From assembly GCA_002794735.1 (NCBI GenBank), contig NBAZ01000013.1, forward strand, positions 434,001-498,000: a stretch of DNA of 64,000 nucleotides, read 5' to 3'. Of this stretch, positions 46,358 to 59,199 are shown piece after piece. Numbering within the stretch: the stretch's first letter is position 1; every line of letters starts with the position of its first letter. The notes under the pieces are model-generated. The model saw only the letters and a list, made by a program, of their open reading frames with translations, searched no databases and was not told where the DNA came from. The stretch is from Pyrrhoderma lamaoense. Taxonomy: Eukaryota; Basidiomycota; Agaricomycetes; Hymenochaetales; Hymenochaetaceae. The translations under genes were made by a program, and so were the position numbers.

Positions 46358-48198
46358 GCGATGGACTCTCGAAGATCCTCATTATCCACAGAGCCTAACC
46401 TTTGTTACGAGTAATGGCCTCTTTTTTGGACATCACCACTACCCTAATTTCCGGCTCTCCACTTATTGATCTTGCAAATCAATATTCCATTTGTTTTTTT
46501 GCAAGTGATCATGATCCTCACACATCAATTCGTTTCTTCTTCGCTTTATGCCCACGGACTACAATATTTTTTCTTTTTAGTTTTCATTCGATCTCGGAAA
46601 GGAAAAAATGGACTTCTTATATGATAACTAAACTATAGCACATCAGTAGAGTAATAGTGTTATTGGAATACTGATCTTCGTTGTGCATTATTATTGTGAA
46701 TTTGGGTTAAGTGTATTGTTCTCTTCATACGAATGTAAGAATCAAAATGGGACTCGGAATGTTGAGTTTAAGGAGAAGACATGAGATATAATTCTCTTAG
46801 TCAAGTTAGTGTGTGATTATATGTAGTTACGTAATGACTTATAATGTCAAAGTTTTGTGCTAGTAATTAGTTCTTTGATATTTTTGTATAATGAAAAGTG
46901 CACTTTCCATTCTACACCTACTAGTCAAAATTTTATTGTAAATTCGTGGCTCTTCTAAGCTTGTTTCAAGTATTGTTCTCCATAACTTACAACCTTATTC
47001 TCCATTGAGAAACCTCCTCCGCTTATTTGCGTATGTGCCTTTACGTGACTAATTTAAATGGGAACGTATACCCGAGCTGACAAGGAGTGGGGTCTGGGCT
47101 TCACTTTAACTAATTTTTTTAAATCAAATCCATATTATGTGTCAGTTCAATGTCAGTCGAGGCTTACATTTGACGGTTTTGAACGGGCTCACACCAGACG
47201 AGCGATAATCATCATCTTCGGAGCAAAGCGGTCGTTAGTGTCAATTAGCTAGCTAGCGTGTTAACGTAGGTGACCTTCGTCATCAATTTGCTCACTACCC
47301 ACCCACATTGCTTTCGGACCTTCTGCCAGTAATGCTTATTACACAGCTTCTCTGTTCAAGTATCACCAGGGATCAGTTTATGACAGATTGAAATCAATCA
47401 AGCTGTGATCTAGGTCTAATTTCTTTGATTCTTGGGTTATAGGTGTCCCTCAGAAGATTAGTCTCAGTTGAACGATCTTGACTAGACAGGTGTATAGATA
47501 GAGATATTGTACATGTGGGCTGTGTTTAAATAGAACCTTAAACAAGCACTAGGTCAAAAGATACTAATGACGTTTAGAATGATATTCGTCGGGAGAATCC
47601 TTTGTTGATGAATTTGACTAGATTGTATCACTGTCAGGATAAGGGTACTCTGCTTTAAGTTCCACGATGATCTGTTGAGAATAGGTCTTGCTCAAACACT
47701 TTTGTTAGATTACTCCTATCTATCTTCCCAACAGGTGACCACTGAAAGGATATTGATGTTACATGCTCAAATAGGTGTGCAACGAAAGAGGACTAGTATC
47801 CATGACTAAATAAGACTATATGAGCCATGATACGAGGCTTCCTAGGCGATCTGCACAGCTAACTAGAGTGGAGATTGAAACCACATGTCTGAGAAGAGAT
47901 TCTCCTTTTATGAGAATGACATGTTTTCCTGGACGAGTGAGATGGAGAAAGAGTGATAATTGGAAGGAAACGTCATCTTCATACATCGGTCTTATTCAAT
48001 TAGGAAATTTCGGTCCTGGAGACATCATACCTGATAGTGAACTGGTATGTATCCAGCCTTGTACGACAAGCAGTATGTTCTAATGAACTTTCAAAGCTAA
48101 TAGAACGTCATTCATAGCTACATATCCATTAGGATGAATTGCAGAATATCTATTATGATTAATTATGATTATACGTGCCGAGTGTACATGCTCTAAGT
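46358..48198. other. 1.8 kb intergenic region
   Basis: AT-rich. A frame of 87 codons at 47820-48083 has somewhat protein-like composition, but no homology, intron or promoter support, so I do not call it. Nothing else identified. Confidence 0.5.
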
Positions 48199-48730
48199 TC
48201 ATTGCTTTCTACGGGAACGGATGCGCTTCCCGTTTTGCACTGCTGGGCCATGTCTGTAATGAAGTCAGGTGAGGTAACTACTAGTCAAGGCGAACAGGAC
48301 TCATACCCGCGAATCTTTTTCTTTGGTGGAGCTTCGTGTGCGAATTCCTTTGGATCTAAGCCTTGTCGATACTTTTCCATACACCACAAGATGTATCTTC
48401 TGTCGCGCACGGGAAGCCCCGCTTTTCTGAACGCATGTCCGTCCATCTTCCAAAACGACTCCCAGTCATCAACTTTAACCTTTGTCTCTGCGCTACGCCC
48501 AAGCGATGAGAGAAAGCCCTCTAATGATACGCCGGCTGCTAGTAGTTGTCGAGTAAAGACATGACTCCAAAAAAAGTTAGAGACATAGAAGCAAAAGTAC
48601 ATACGTATCGGTTTTGGTACGGTCTTCTGGCATTATGATTTACGAAAGAGCGTACATGAGGTAAGATGGAAGACTGAAAGCTGGAGGAAAGTCTGCAGCT
48701 GCTTAGTCTGTTGAGGATGCACTGTGACAT
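48199..48730 (-). CDS. Mitochondrial small-subunit ribosomal protein mS41 (FYV4/IGR motif)
   Basis: Three exons. The N-terminus MSQCILNRLSSCRLSSSFQS with RSFVNHNARRPYQNRY is basic and Ser-rich, a typical mitochondrial presequence. The mS41 (formerly Fyv4, IGR motif) domain follows: SLEGFLSSLGRSAE, DWESFWKMDGHAFRKAGLPV, RDRRYILWCMEKYRQGLDP. The last exon, reached through a GTATGA donor, encodes HGPAVQNGKRIRSRRKQ, the conserved end. The first intron uses the donor after NRYV (acceptor in CTAG just before the AGVS codons). The product sits in the mitoribosomal small subunit. An upstream in-frame ATG at 48769 (MLFTFALARAAAA) would only lengthen the presequence. The gene is divergent from PLD1 over about 290 bp. 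Confidence 0.9.
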
Positions 48731-49024
48731 TGCCGCCGCCGCCCGTGCCAAAGCAAAGGTGAACAACAATAAAAGATTTTTGACTGGGCTGATCAGAAAA
48801 TTAGGAATAGTTATTCCGTGCCGATCCGACTAACCCTAAAATACCTAAAGGGGGAGGTAGTGACGTCTGATGCTAAACCTGTGTACCTTTTGCCGCTTCG
48901 ATGCACTCAGCCGAGTTGTTCACTGAAGCTCCTACATTTCACCAGTAACTCTCATCGTCCCTCGGCGTCTGGCGGGGTTGACACTCACGGGAAAAAAAGG
49001 CTTGAACTTTTCGGTTGCAACGTG

Positions 49025-52000
49025 ATGAATGGTTTCGCGGACATCGTTCAGCATGCTATAGACGCAAAAAAGGTATCCGACACTGACAGGGACACTGACA
49101 ATGTGTCTAATGCTCCAATTAGTGAACAAATTATGCCTGACTCCGACTCGGCTGTTGCTCATGGGGCGCACGCGATAAAGAGTCCAAAGACCCCAGGACG
49201 GAGACACTTGAAGTCAGAAAGTATCAATCGTGCAGAAAGTCAAGACTCTTCCGGGTCTTCCCCTCCGCCAAGTCATACCCAGACTACGCGTTCGCCACAT
49301 GATTCTCCCTCGTCCCGAACAGGTCCTCCACGTTCGTTCTCGTACACGATAACGCGCTCACCCAATCTGTCGCGCCAGAATACACGTGCAGCTGTGGAAG
49401 ATGATATAGAGGAGGAAGAGTTGCCGAATGGATTGGATTATGGTGCTGGAGATGAGAGTGAAGGAGGATATGGATTCCCAGTTGAAGCTGAAAGTGATAA
49501 TGCCGGTACATCTGGGGAAACGCGCCCTGGAGCTGGTAGTCGTCTTCACTCTTCATTTAGAGGTGCACTTGAATATATTGATCCTGAGCAACGAGAAAAG
49601 GAGAGGGAAGCTATGGAGAAACGAGAGAAGAATCGTATGAGTAAAATTGCAGGAGAAGATTCATGGATTAATCCTTTGAAATGGCTAAATGGTGATACAG
49701 CACCACCCCAGGAATCACCTCAGACTGATGGAGAGGGTTGGACAAGTTACTTTGATTTCTTGAAACCTGGGGATAAGGGAAAGGAAAAAGAGAACACAGA
49801 GGACGAGGGAGAAGCTCCGAATGGAGTTCCTTCGGAAAAGAAACCACATAAGAGAATAAAAGGTGGTTCAGTATCAGGACACTCCCCTGATCGCTCTGCT
49901 TCCCATGACGAGACCGAGAAAGCTCAGGAGTCGGCTGGTAGGAAACGTATTGAGCGCTCTCACTCTATGCCACATATGAAACGTCCTTCCCCGAAGAAAA
50001 CTTATACACCCAAGGGAGCACCTCGATGGAATCGTTTGCGCTCTCTGATACCATCAATTGCTCAACAAGGCCGCATAGACACCCGTCAAGGACAGATAGC
50101 AGTTCAACCTCACGTTGTGAATATTACTGACGAGCTAATTGCTGGAGGACTATCTGCTCTCATGCTTAAGCTTTGGTTCGAACGTGACGAACGTGGCGCT
50201 CGTCGTATTCCGGTTCTTTTCCATCGCCTCCGTGTTCGAATCAGTGATAGTATCCACCCTCTTAAGGGGAATAAAGCTGTGTTCCGTATTGAATGTGAAT
50301 ACGCAAATGGTGCGGTGCGTTGGGTTGTGTACAGGCAACTACGTGATTTTGTATCACTACATACACACTATAAATTATCTAATGCTTTTAACCGCAATGT
50401 TGATGCGCTACCTGAATTTCCAAGAACTAGCCTTCCTTACTTCAAGTTCTTAAGAGAGAAAGGAAAGGAGAATGAACGTGAGATTGGACGGACCGACTTT
50501 GCGATAATGCAGCGCGAGGCTCTCGAGAATTATCTCATCGGCCTCATACGTGCAGTTGTGAGCTCCTTTTATCTATGGTTTGCTGACACATATCGCATGC
50601 TAACTTTCCGTGTAGATGTTCCATCCAACTTCCAACCGTCTCGCTGGTTTTCTTGAAATTAGCTCGCTCTCAATCCAGCTAGCTCAGTCAGGAGGTTGGC
50701 AAGCTAAAGCTGGCTTATTGACTATAGAACCTGCCTCCAAAAAGAGTGGAGGCTTTGGCCGTAGAAGTGCTACGTGGGCTGATAAGAAGAAGCAACGGTG
50801 GTGCGCTCTAAGGGAAAGCTACCTTGTCGCCGTAGAGGACCCCGCGGAGGTTAGTTCTTCAAGTATAGAGATTGGAAATGTGACTAAGCTATGTTATTAT
50901 ATAGACGACAATTTGGGATGTTTTCCTATTGGACTCTGATTTCAAAATTGAACGCCCCAAAAGATACTACCGACAAGGTTTCCATCTGTTACACAGTAGC
51001 TCAAAGGGCGAGGAACTTACCCGAAAAAGGTCTATTAATAGCAGCTCTCGTATTGATGGAGAAACGCATAGTACACTTGGGAAGATGAGGGCAAAACTCT
51101 TGAATTTCAAAGTAGGACATCGACGCTCTAGGTCAAGCGGACACGTTCAGTGGAGCTCTCAAGCCAGTGGATCTATGGATAGAAGTAGACATCATGTGCG
51201 CTCGCAGTCTGGTATTACATCTGGCTCGGATTCAGAATCCGATGAATCTGAGGATGAAGACCGGTCTCCGATGGAAGATCCGTCAACGAACATTGACCCG
51301 ATGAGAATGTCTGGAAGACAAGATGTTGATCAAGCAAATGCTCCTGAGACAGATGGTGAAGGGGACATGGATGGAGTCCCAGATCTAGAGAAGATGGAGA
51401 GGCAAATGCAGAAGAAAAAAGGGAAGAAACGTAAGGATGTTTCTAAGCACACATTTTTTATATCAAACTCCCAGATGCGGTTAAAACTATATGCAAAGAG
51501 CGAGGTATGGGAACCTTTTGTACATATGAAAATTTCTTCTAAAAAATTTGTTATCACAGAGACAGATGCAACAATGGATCACCGCCTTAGAAAGAGTTGC
51601 TCAATCCTCTTATTGGACTGGCAGCAATAGATTTGGTAGTTTTGCTCCTATTCGTTTGAATGTAGCAGCCCAGTGGCTTGTAGATGGGGTACGTTTGATT
51701 ATCGTCTATGCTTTCTATTTATATAAACACTTCTTTGATTTGTTTTAGCGTGACTATATGTGGAATCTATCGCGAGCAATTATGTTAGCACGAGAGCGGA
51801 TCTATATCCATGATTGGTGGCTATCTCCTGGTGAGTGCTAGTCTTTAACCTTTTTTGTTCAAAGGCTCATCTTTGCTTTGTCAGAACTTCAAATGCGACG
51901 GCCTCATATGGAGCGTTATAGACTAGACCAACTTCTCGAACGCAAAGCGAAAGAAGGCGTCAAAATTTATGTTATTTTATAGTACGGGATGAATTATTTC

Positions 52001-55000
52001 TAGGTCATATATTCTGTGCTAACTCAATCTTATAGCCAAGAAGTATCTAATCGAACTACCCCTACAGATAGCAAGTGAGATTCCGAGTTGCCTTCCTCAT
52101 ATGTAAATTACTAATACCTATGCCGTAGTTATACCAAGCAGCGGTTGACTGCTCTTCATCCTAATATTCTCGTTCAACGTTCACCATCACATTTCCAGAC
52201 GGGTACATTCTACTGGGCTCACGTAAGTTTGTGTACGGTTCGAAGTAATCAGTTGATAATCTAATGTCTACATCAGCATGAAAAATTATGTGTAATTGAT
52301 GAAGCCATTGCGTTTATGGGCGGAGTCGATCTATGTTTTGGGCGCTGGGATACTCCTCAACATATTTTGATAGATGATCCCGACCCAGAAGAAGAGGGGT
52401 CTGCACAGATTTGGCCTGGTAATTAGGCTACTTCATGATTTTCAAACTAGTAGAAGATACTAATTTCTACGTTCCAGGCAAGGACTATAGTAATGCACGC
52501 ATTAGTGACTTCTTTACTCTAACAAAACCATTCGAAGATATGTATGATAGACAAAAAATTCCTCGCATGCCTTGGCACGATGTTGGGATGCATATCGTTG
52601 GGCAACCGGCTCGTGATCTTTGTCGGCATTTTGTGCAACGTTGGAATTACTTGCTTCGTATCAAGAACCATAGTCGGACGATGCCATTCCTTCTACCACC
52701 TCCAGACTTCAAGTCACATGAGCTTGACGAACAAGGGCTAACTGGTACCTGCGAAATCCAGATATGTCGTTCATGTGGACCGTGGTCGATGGGTACATCA
52801 TCAAGGGTGGAAAGCTCGATCCAGAATGCATACCTAAAGGGTAAGCGTAAAACTTATCTGACTGAGAAAAATTGTGGGTTACTAATAATGATATTTAGCT
52901 ATACAAATGTCAGATCACTTTGTTTATATCGAAAATCAGTTCTTTATCACATCGTAAGTAAAATTATACTTCCCTTTCTCCTTGAACTGACAACATGTCT
53001 GTCATTCAAGGACTGTCGTGAATGATACTGTCATTGAAAATCGGATTGGTGATGCCCTTGTCTCTCGTATTATCCGGGCACATCGTGAGGGTACGAATTG
53101 GAAAGCATGTATAATGATCCCCCTTCTTCCCGGATTCCCATTCCCTGTTGACCATTCTGATGCGTCCTCTGTAAGTAGTCATTTGTTCTCTACTAGATAA
53201 GTCTCATAAATCTGTTTTTAGGTCCGTATCATCTTAGAATGTCAAAATCGAACAATATGTAGAGGGCCTCATTCAATCTACGGAAGACTACGGAAAGAAG
53301 GTATCAATGTAGGACAAACCACTTGAACCTAATGTAAATAGTACTGAATTCATCCTAGCCGGAAGACTATATAACTGTGTTCTGCCTACGAAATTGGGGT
53401 AAACTCCCAGGAAATGTCCTGACCTCAGAGATGGTGAGACTATATCCGTTCTTTCAAGACGGCAGTTCTAAAACGTTTTTGCCGATAGGTTTATATCCAT
53501 GGTAAAGTCTGCATTGTTGATGACCGCCTTGCAATAATTGGGTCTGCGAATATTAATGAACGATCGCAACGTGGAGACCGGGATTCCGAAATTGCCGCAA
53601 TTATCAGAGACACAGATATGATTGATGGGTAAGCAAGCATTTGAGTTGACGTTTAGAATCTAATTGAGAAAGAAACCAGTACTATGGATGGGAAACCGTA
53701 CAAGGTTGGGCGCTTTGCACATACTCTTCGAGTTCGCTTGATGCGTGAGCACATCGGTGTCGATGTAGATGCGATGTATGAAGAAGATTTGATGTCAACT
53801 GAGCCTTCAAAGGAACAGCAGGATCAAGAAGTCTGGGATCCGGATCACGAGCAACATCATGGTATGAAGGATGGAGTGACTCAGGCTGGAAAGACACACA
53901 CCAGAGGTAGGGTGAGCGAAGCTATAGATGAGATCAAAGATGGTGCTAGGCAAGGTAAGCTAGATTCCTTCTCATTAGTAAGTTTCAAAACTAAATCGTA
54001 GAATCTCATTAATAAGCATTGCTCGGCACTGAGAATGATGCGGCCAAGGACGCCGGCTACTATCTTCAGAAAGCAGGAATACTGCCTGACCATATTAATG
54101 CTACTGTAGATGACAAGGATCTTAAGGAAGAAAGGCAAACATACACGAGAGATGGTGACAAGGAACCAGGTTTCACTAGTTCGATTGTGCCGACAATTGA
54201 AGAAAAAACAATACTTGAGAATTATCACCTGCAAGGAAAAACAAATGGTATCACTTCTGTGGCAGATAACAATGATGTAGTCGAAGATTCTGGTCCACCA
54301 GAAGCTCGTGTTCATGACGGATCGCAGGAACTGTATGGTGCGCCGGCAAATGCCATGCCAGGACCGCAGATGGATGACCAGCCCCCGCATGCTCGCGATG
54401 CTAAAAATGACCCGATAGCAGATGCTACTGAAGAGGAGAAGGCTGCTGTACATGCTCGAAAGATAGTAAGGAAACAGCTAGAGGCAGGAGTATCAAGCCC
54501 GTGGACGCTACCAACGCCGACACCGCACGTTGATCCTCATGGCTTCGAAGATCCTGTATGTGATGCATTCTGGAAGCACACTTGGGTTGCCTGTGCGGTA
54601 CATAATGTACGACTATTCACATTTTTCTGTGCTATGAAGTTTTTCCAGAAAGGTACTGACAACTTTTCATTTTTCTTTTCGGATCCAGACCGAGATTTTC
54701 CGGAAAGTTTTTCATTGTATTCCCGATGATACTGTTACAACTTGGAAGCAATACAAGGAATTTATTTTGCATCATGAACGCATGAACAAGCCTGTCAAGG
54801 ATACTTCTGAACCCCTCGGACGAGTTCCCTCTGAAGCAGGTGATGAAGATGTGCCAGAGCGCGGGAAGAATGCTTCTCTCAAAGCAGATGATATTGCTAG
54901 GCAAGACACTCTTAGAGCGAAGTCTTCTGTTCGGTCCAATGGTACTCAACACACGAGGAACAGTCAATCACAGATGGAGGGTAAATCACGTACACCTACC

Positions 55001-55257
55001 CCTGAGGGTTCGGATGGTCATAAACCGAGTACGGGACATGGAAATGGGAGTGCGTTACAGGATTCGGAGATTCGGAGAGCTCCATCCGTGCAGACAGACC
55101 ATTTGAGAAGTGGGAGAGAGATGAAATGGAAAAACTGCTTGGTGAGCTGAGGGGGCACCTGGTACTGTATCCGACCCGCTTCTTGGAGGGAGAAGATGCG
55201 TCGAATAACTTCTTGTTCAATGCGGATAGGTTGTTGCCTATGCCGATTTATGATTAA
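49025..55257 (+). CDS. PLD1: Phospholipase D1 (PX-PH-PLD, Spo14-type), one apparent frameshift near the end
   Basis: About 18 exons encode about 1,700 residues. A disordered N-terminus leads to a PX domain ([29 protein letters not shown]), then a split PH domain ([50 protein letters not shown]). Two HKD catalytic motifs follow: [19 protein letters not shown] and [51 protein letters not shown] and [18 protein letters not shown] are further family blocks. The enzyme hydrolyses phosphatidylcholine to phosphatidate and choline at membranes. The conserved end ([35 protein letters not shown]) is present. The frame then breaks at 55101-55104; one added T restores [20 protein letters not shown] and ends [11 protein letters not shown] at 55257. 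Start: first ATG of the open frame, [16 protein letters not shown]. Confidence 0.94.
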
Positions 55258-58200
55258 AAGAACCACTGACACTCCCTTTCTATTCACCAACGGTTTTCTC
55301 TCAAATTTTGATATTGACGTATATTTTCTCCCTCTCATTTAATTCGTTGTTTTCGTCTTGGGAACAAAGCTCATTCATTCATTCATAATCCTCTTACTTG
55401 TGGAGTTTTCACCAAACCTATTTTGCTTCCTTTTTTAATTACCGTATTTTTTTACTATTCTATATCTCTTGTCTATGATATTATCAGCAACGCTGTCCTT
55501 ATTACGTCCCTCGTTTTAGCAGTTAATTTCATCTAGTACTGTAGAATCATAACTCGGAATACCTACCTACAATACTGTAATTTATTATACACTTTCATAT
55601 GGACTCATTATATAGCAATTGGAATGATTAACAAAAGTATTTGGGGTATACTAAGGCTCGTGTTTCGACAGTAGATTATAGTGAGACATAAGGCCACGGA
55701 AACATTGTTAGATTAGTATGATTGATAATTTTGCTGTTAAGGTGATTGGTTGTGTTGACAACTGCTACGGTATGTTCCTGGTATTAATCAAACTCTGGAG
55801 TATGACCATGATACTCATTCACACATGAAATCGAGATAATCATACTCTCCACAACGATAAGACTAAACCATTTATATCATAGTTCATGACATTCACAGTA
55901 TTTGTGCCCAACAGAAGTGAATCCCCAATAAGGACAGCACATAACTTACAGATCATTAGGTCTTTCGTGTAGCTTGTAGATCTTAGCAACAAGTTTGGAC
56001 GTGACACTTAGTTCGATACCTGAGATGGATGATTATATACATGAATCCGAGTTGGTGGTCGAGGGATATGAAGAACACCACCAAGTTTTCTTACAAATCG
56101 GTTTTATCCACATCGTGACATTCTTCCTTCCGTTAGTACTATTAGAGAACCGGGATATAGATATAAGATACGGTCACAGATTAGGTAGTGATATTTTCTT
56201 TTCTGTGCCTGTAGTGTAAGATTCCGACTTTAGAGCTAACTGTATGGGGTCGGAAGTCGAACTTAGCTTTGTAACATGAACATAAACCGGAGAGGAGAGT
56301 CATCCGTGTTGCCGATAGTAAAAGAACCAGAGTATTGTGAAGAGTTGTGAAGATGTCCTAGAGATTGTTATACAAAGTTTTTTTGTTAATGTATAATACG
56401 GTGGGAGTATCAAGAACCAGTCAGAGCTCATGAAGAAGGAAGTTCCGATTATGTGTATGTATACGCCAGAAGAGTATCACTTCAGTCTCTTCTGCGCCTA
56501 CCTCCCGCGAGTAGCACACGTTTTTCAAAAGGAAGTTATGCGTATCAATATACGGGCGAGCTCATATTCCAATCTTCTTTTCCTTTCTACCCATCGATGA
56601 TTAACATAGCTTCGGGTCACGGAGTCAGATAATTGTATTATTATTCTCAAGGTTTTTCAGAGCTTCGAGAAGATTTGTATATAGGATCCTTCTATTATTC
56701 CTATTTTCATCTCCTTGTCGCTCACGAGAGACGCGGGTTGAGCCCTTTTGAGAGTTCACAAGAATGGGATAATCCGAATGTATAATTCGGGGTAAGAAAA
56801 TCGCGAAGGATAATAACTGCTAGATCAGGTCGATTGTGAATTCTCCATCCGGAAACTGACGCTTCGTGCTTTCGGGTTTTAATCTCAAAAGGACTGAGTT
56901 CACTGACCCCGAGGCTGGAAGATGATGAAGATTTGATAAAAGGGGGCATAGAGACTCAGAGAGAATATTGAAAGAGAGAACTTCCGAGAAGATGATCGTC
57001 GAAAGAGAGAAGACACGTGCTGTCACAACTCGCGTATTTCGCGTGGATGGTCACCAATGGTATGTCACGCTCTTAATGGAATGATCATTATAATATAACT
57101 GCGCCAAACATTCGTTCTTCCAGCCACCAGCCACAAAGGATTTATTGACATTTATATGAGGATCACGCAATTCCAGCTAAGCGATGATCAACCTATACCT
57201 CATTCGTGTAATTACTTGATCTTTCTTTTCTTTTTAAATTCCAAATTCTCATTTGCTATTGATTACAGTAAATACCAAAACTCGGAAATGAAAGAATGTC
57301 GCAAAATTCGCGGAAGGGTGGGATGGAGGTTTAGAAACTTCAAGCCGGCTCCATCTATAGTACCTTGGATGAATCATGATTTTATACACCCCAGAAAGAT
57401 GAGCTTTATACCTTGTCTTTACATGTAATATCAACTGTGATTAAGTCATGGGCGCATATGAGCGCTAATTTTGGACATTTCAACGCTAGTATTATATGCT
57501 TTCAAGAGAAATTAATCTCGCAGTGGGAATAATTGAGTGCGAAAAGTCAAGAAAGAATCGTCTTATAAAGTTTGTAAATGCCGATTGTAGAAATCTATCG
57601 TTATCTGTATTCAAGCACTGCTTTTAGGAAAACTAGAAGACAGAACTAGGAAGCGAGTGGCTGTAATAATAATAAACGCAAAAGATGCACGTTACAAACG
57701 AGTGTCCATGTACAAGGCTTCCCAGATGTTGGCTTTTAAAGATTCTGTCTCGCACGCACCAAGATTCTAGGGATTGTGGATTGAACTCGGACGAAACCAA
57801 GGCTTATTGTATGAAAAGCTTGTTACTCATTTTTGTTATCATTTGGCTGCGCAGCACTCTATTATTAAAGAAAGGGGAAGGTGGTTATAAGGACGATAAG
57901 AACGACAATGCTGGCCTGTTTATTGGCGTAGGGCCGTAGCATGTAGGGTGACGGAGGGCGGCCGATGACCCTGAGTGGTGAGATGTGGTACAAGTAAGAT
58001 TGAAGATAATGTGAGAGAAGAGAGCGAGTACGTGTTAAGAAGGAGAAAAATGGGAAGTTATGATTTGTGATCAGGCGTTGAGCATGCCGGTGACCGAAAT
58101 AGGGTGGTGCGACCGTGATGGTGTTAGGTAATTTGATGAAGGGGTGATAAACAAGGTTACGGAAGAAAAACAGAAAAAGTTAGCGGCGGGAGCTTTAAGG

Positions 58201-59199
58201 CGAGCATTTTCAGGATGATGATGATGAAGATGAAGAGTCAAGAACGTCCCGGGCCTTTGATTTTGCTAAATTTTTGTATTTGATCGGAGGAGATACAACG
58301 ATGGCCTTTTTCGGTCCATCCGACGCTATATTCGATATTCAATAATTCAATATCACCTCCTCCTCCTCGCCTTTTCTCAATGCTCGTAGCTTCTTTTTTT
58401 CGACATCTCTCTTCTCTTCGCCACCCAACAATCTATCCAGTCCGAGGGCCGATCAGGGTTTGTGATCTCCGGCATGTATATGCGACCACGAGTCGAGTTC
58501 TCTTGCTGATTCAATGATTGTTGGACCTACACCTGCTCATGCTCTTCGCGTGGCCCACATCTTATTTTATTCCAATTCCACACAAACTCTCGGCCTGCAT
58601 GGACATCGCGACCACACAGCGAGGCTCAGGCCCTCGCGCGCACAACGACAATCACTTGCTCTTATTTTCTCGTTTGTTTCTTCTTTTTTTGTTTCACCTT
58701 TTGATTTTCTTTTCCTGACATGTTATTTTCTTTTCTTGTACGGAAAAGGATTTTCCACAGAACATTAATAATGGCCACCCAGCGAGTGATCGCAGGGAGG
58801 GACCGGATAAAGAGACAAAGACGCGACGGAGCGGACGAATGTTCTCCTCCGCATCTTACTCTCTTCCTCCATCATCTCCCGTTTTCTTTCGTCTTCTACT
58901 TCTCTTTGGCTGCTTCGTCTTCTTGTATACCTTGTAGATAGCCTCTGAATTTCCGCACGGGGATCCCGAAGAAAAAGAATACTAAATAATATTAATATTT
59001 AGACACTTTCTGCCGCCGATCATATACGGAATTCACAGGCCACCCTGTATGCACTCGGACCTATAAAAAAGTCCCAGCCGAGACCCAGAAAGATAGCCCA
59101 TCTCTGCTCCCAAAACCTGGTACTGGCACTCTTGTATTCTTTCTCCCTTTAGTCCTCCCTTCCAGGCGTGTTCATCTTGAGTTTGCGAGGTCTCCAACA
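55258..59199. other. 3.9 kb region without a recognised gene
   Basis: AT-rich at left (55.3-56.4 kb), with GAT and CTC simple sequence near 58215-58240 and 58350-58380. The right end is probably a long promoter and leader of the zinc-finger gene: several CT-rich tracts and a TATAAAAA at about 59061. No frame on either strand has family resemblance. Confidence 0.5.

Noticed and set aside
47820..48083. 87-codon plus-strand frame downstream of the mS41 gene
   Set aside because: Composition is passable, but there is no recognisable motif or splice structure, so I could not support it as a gene.
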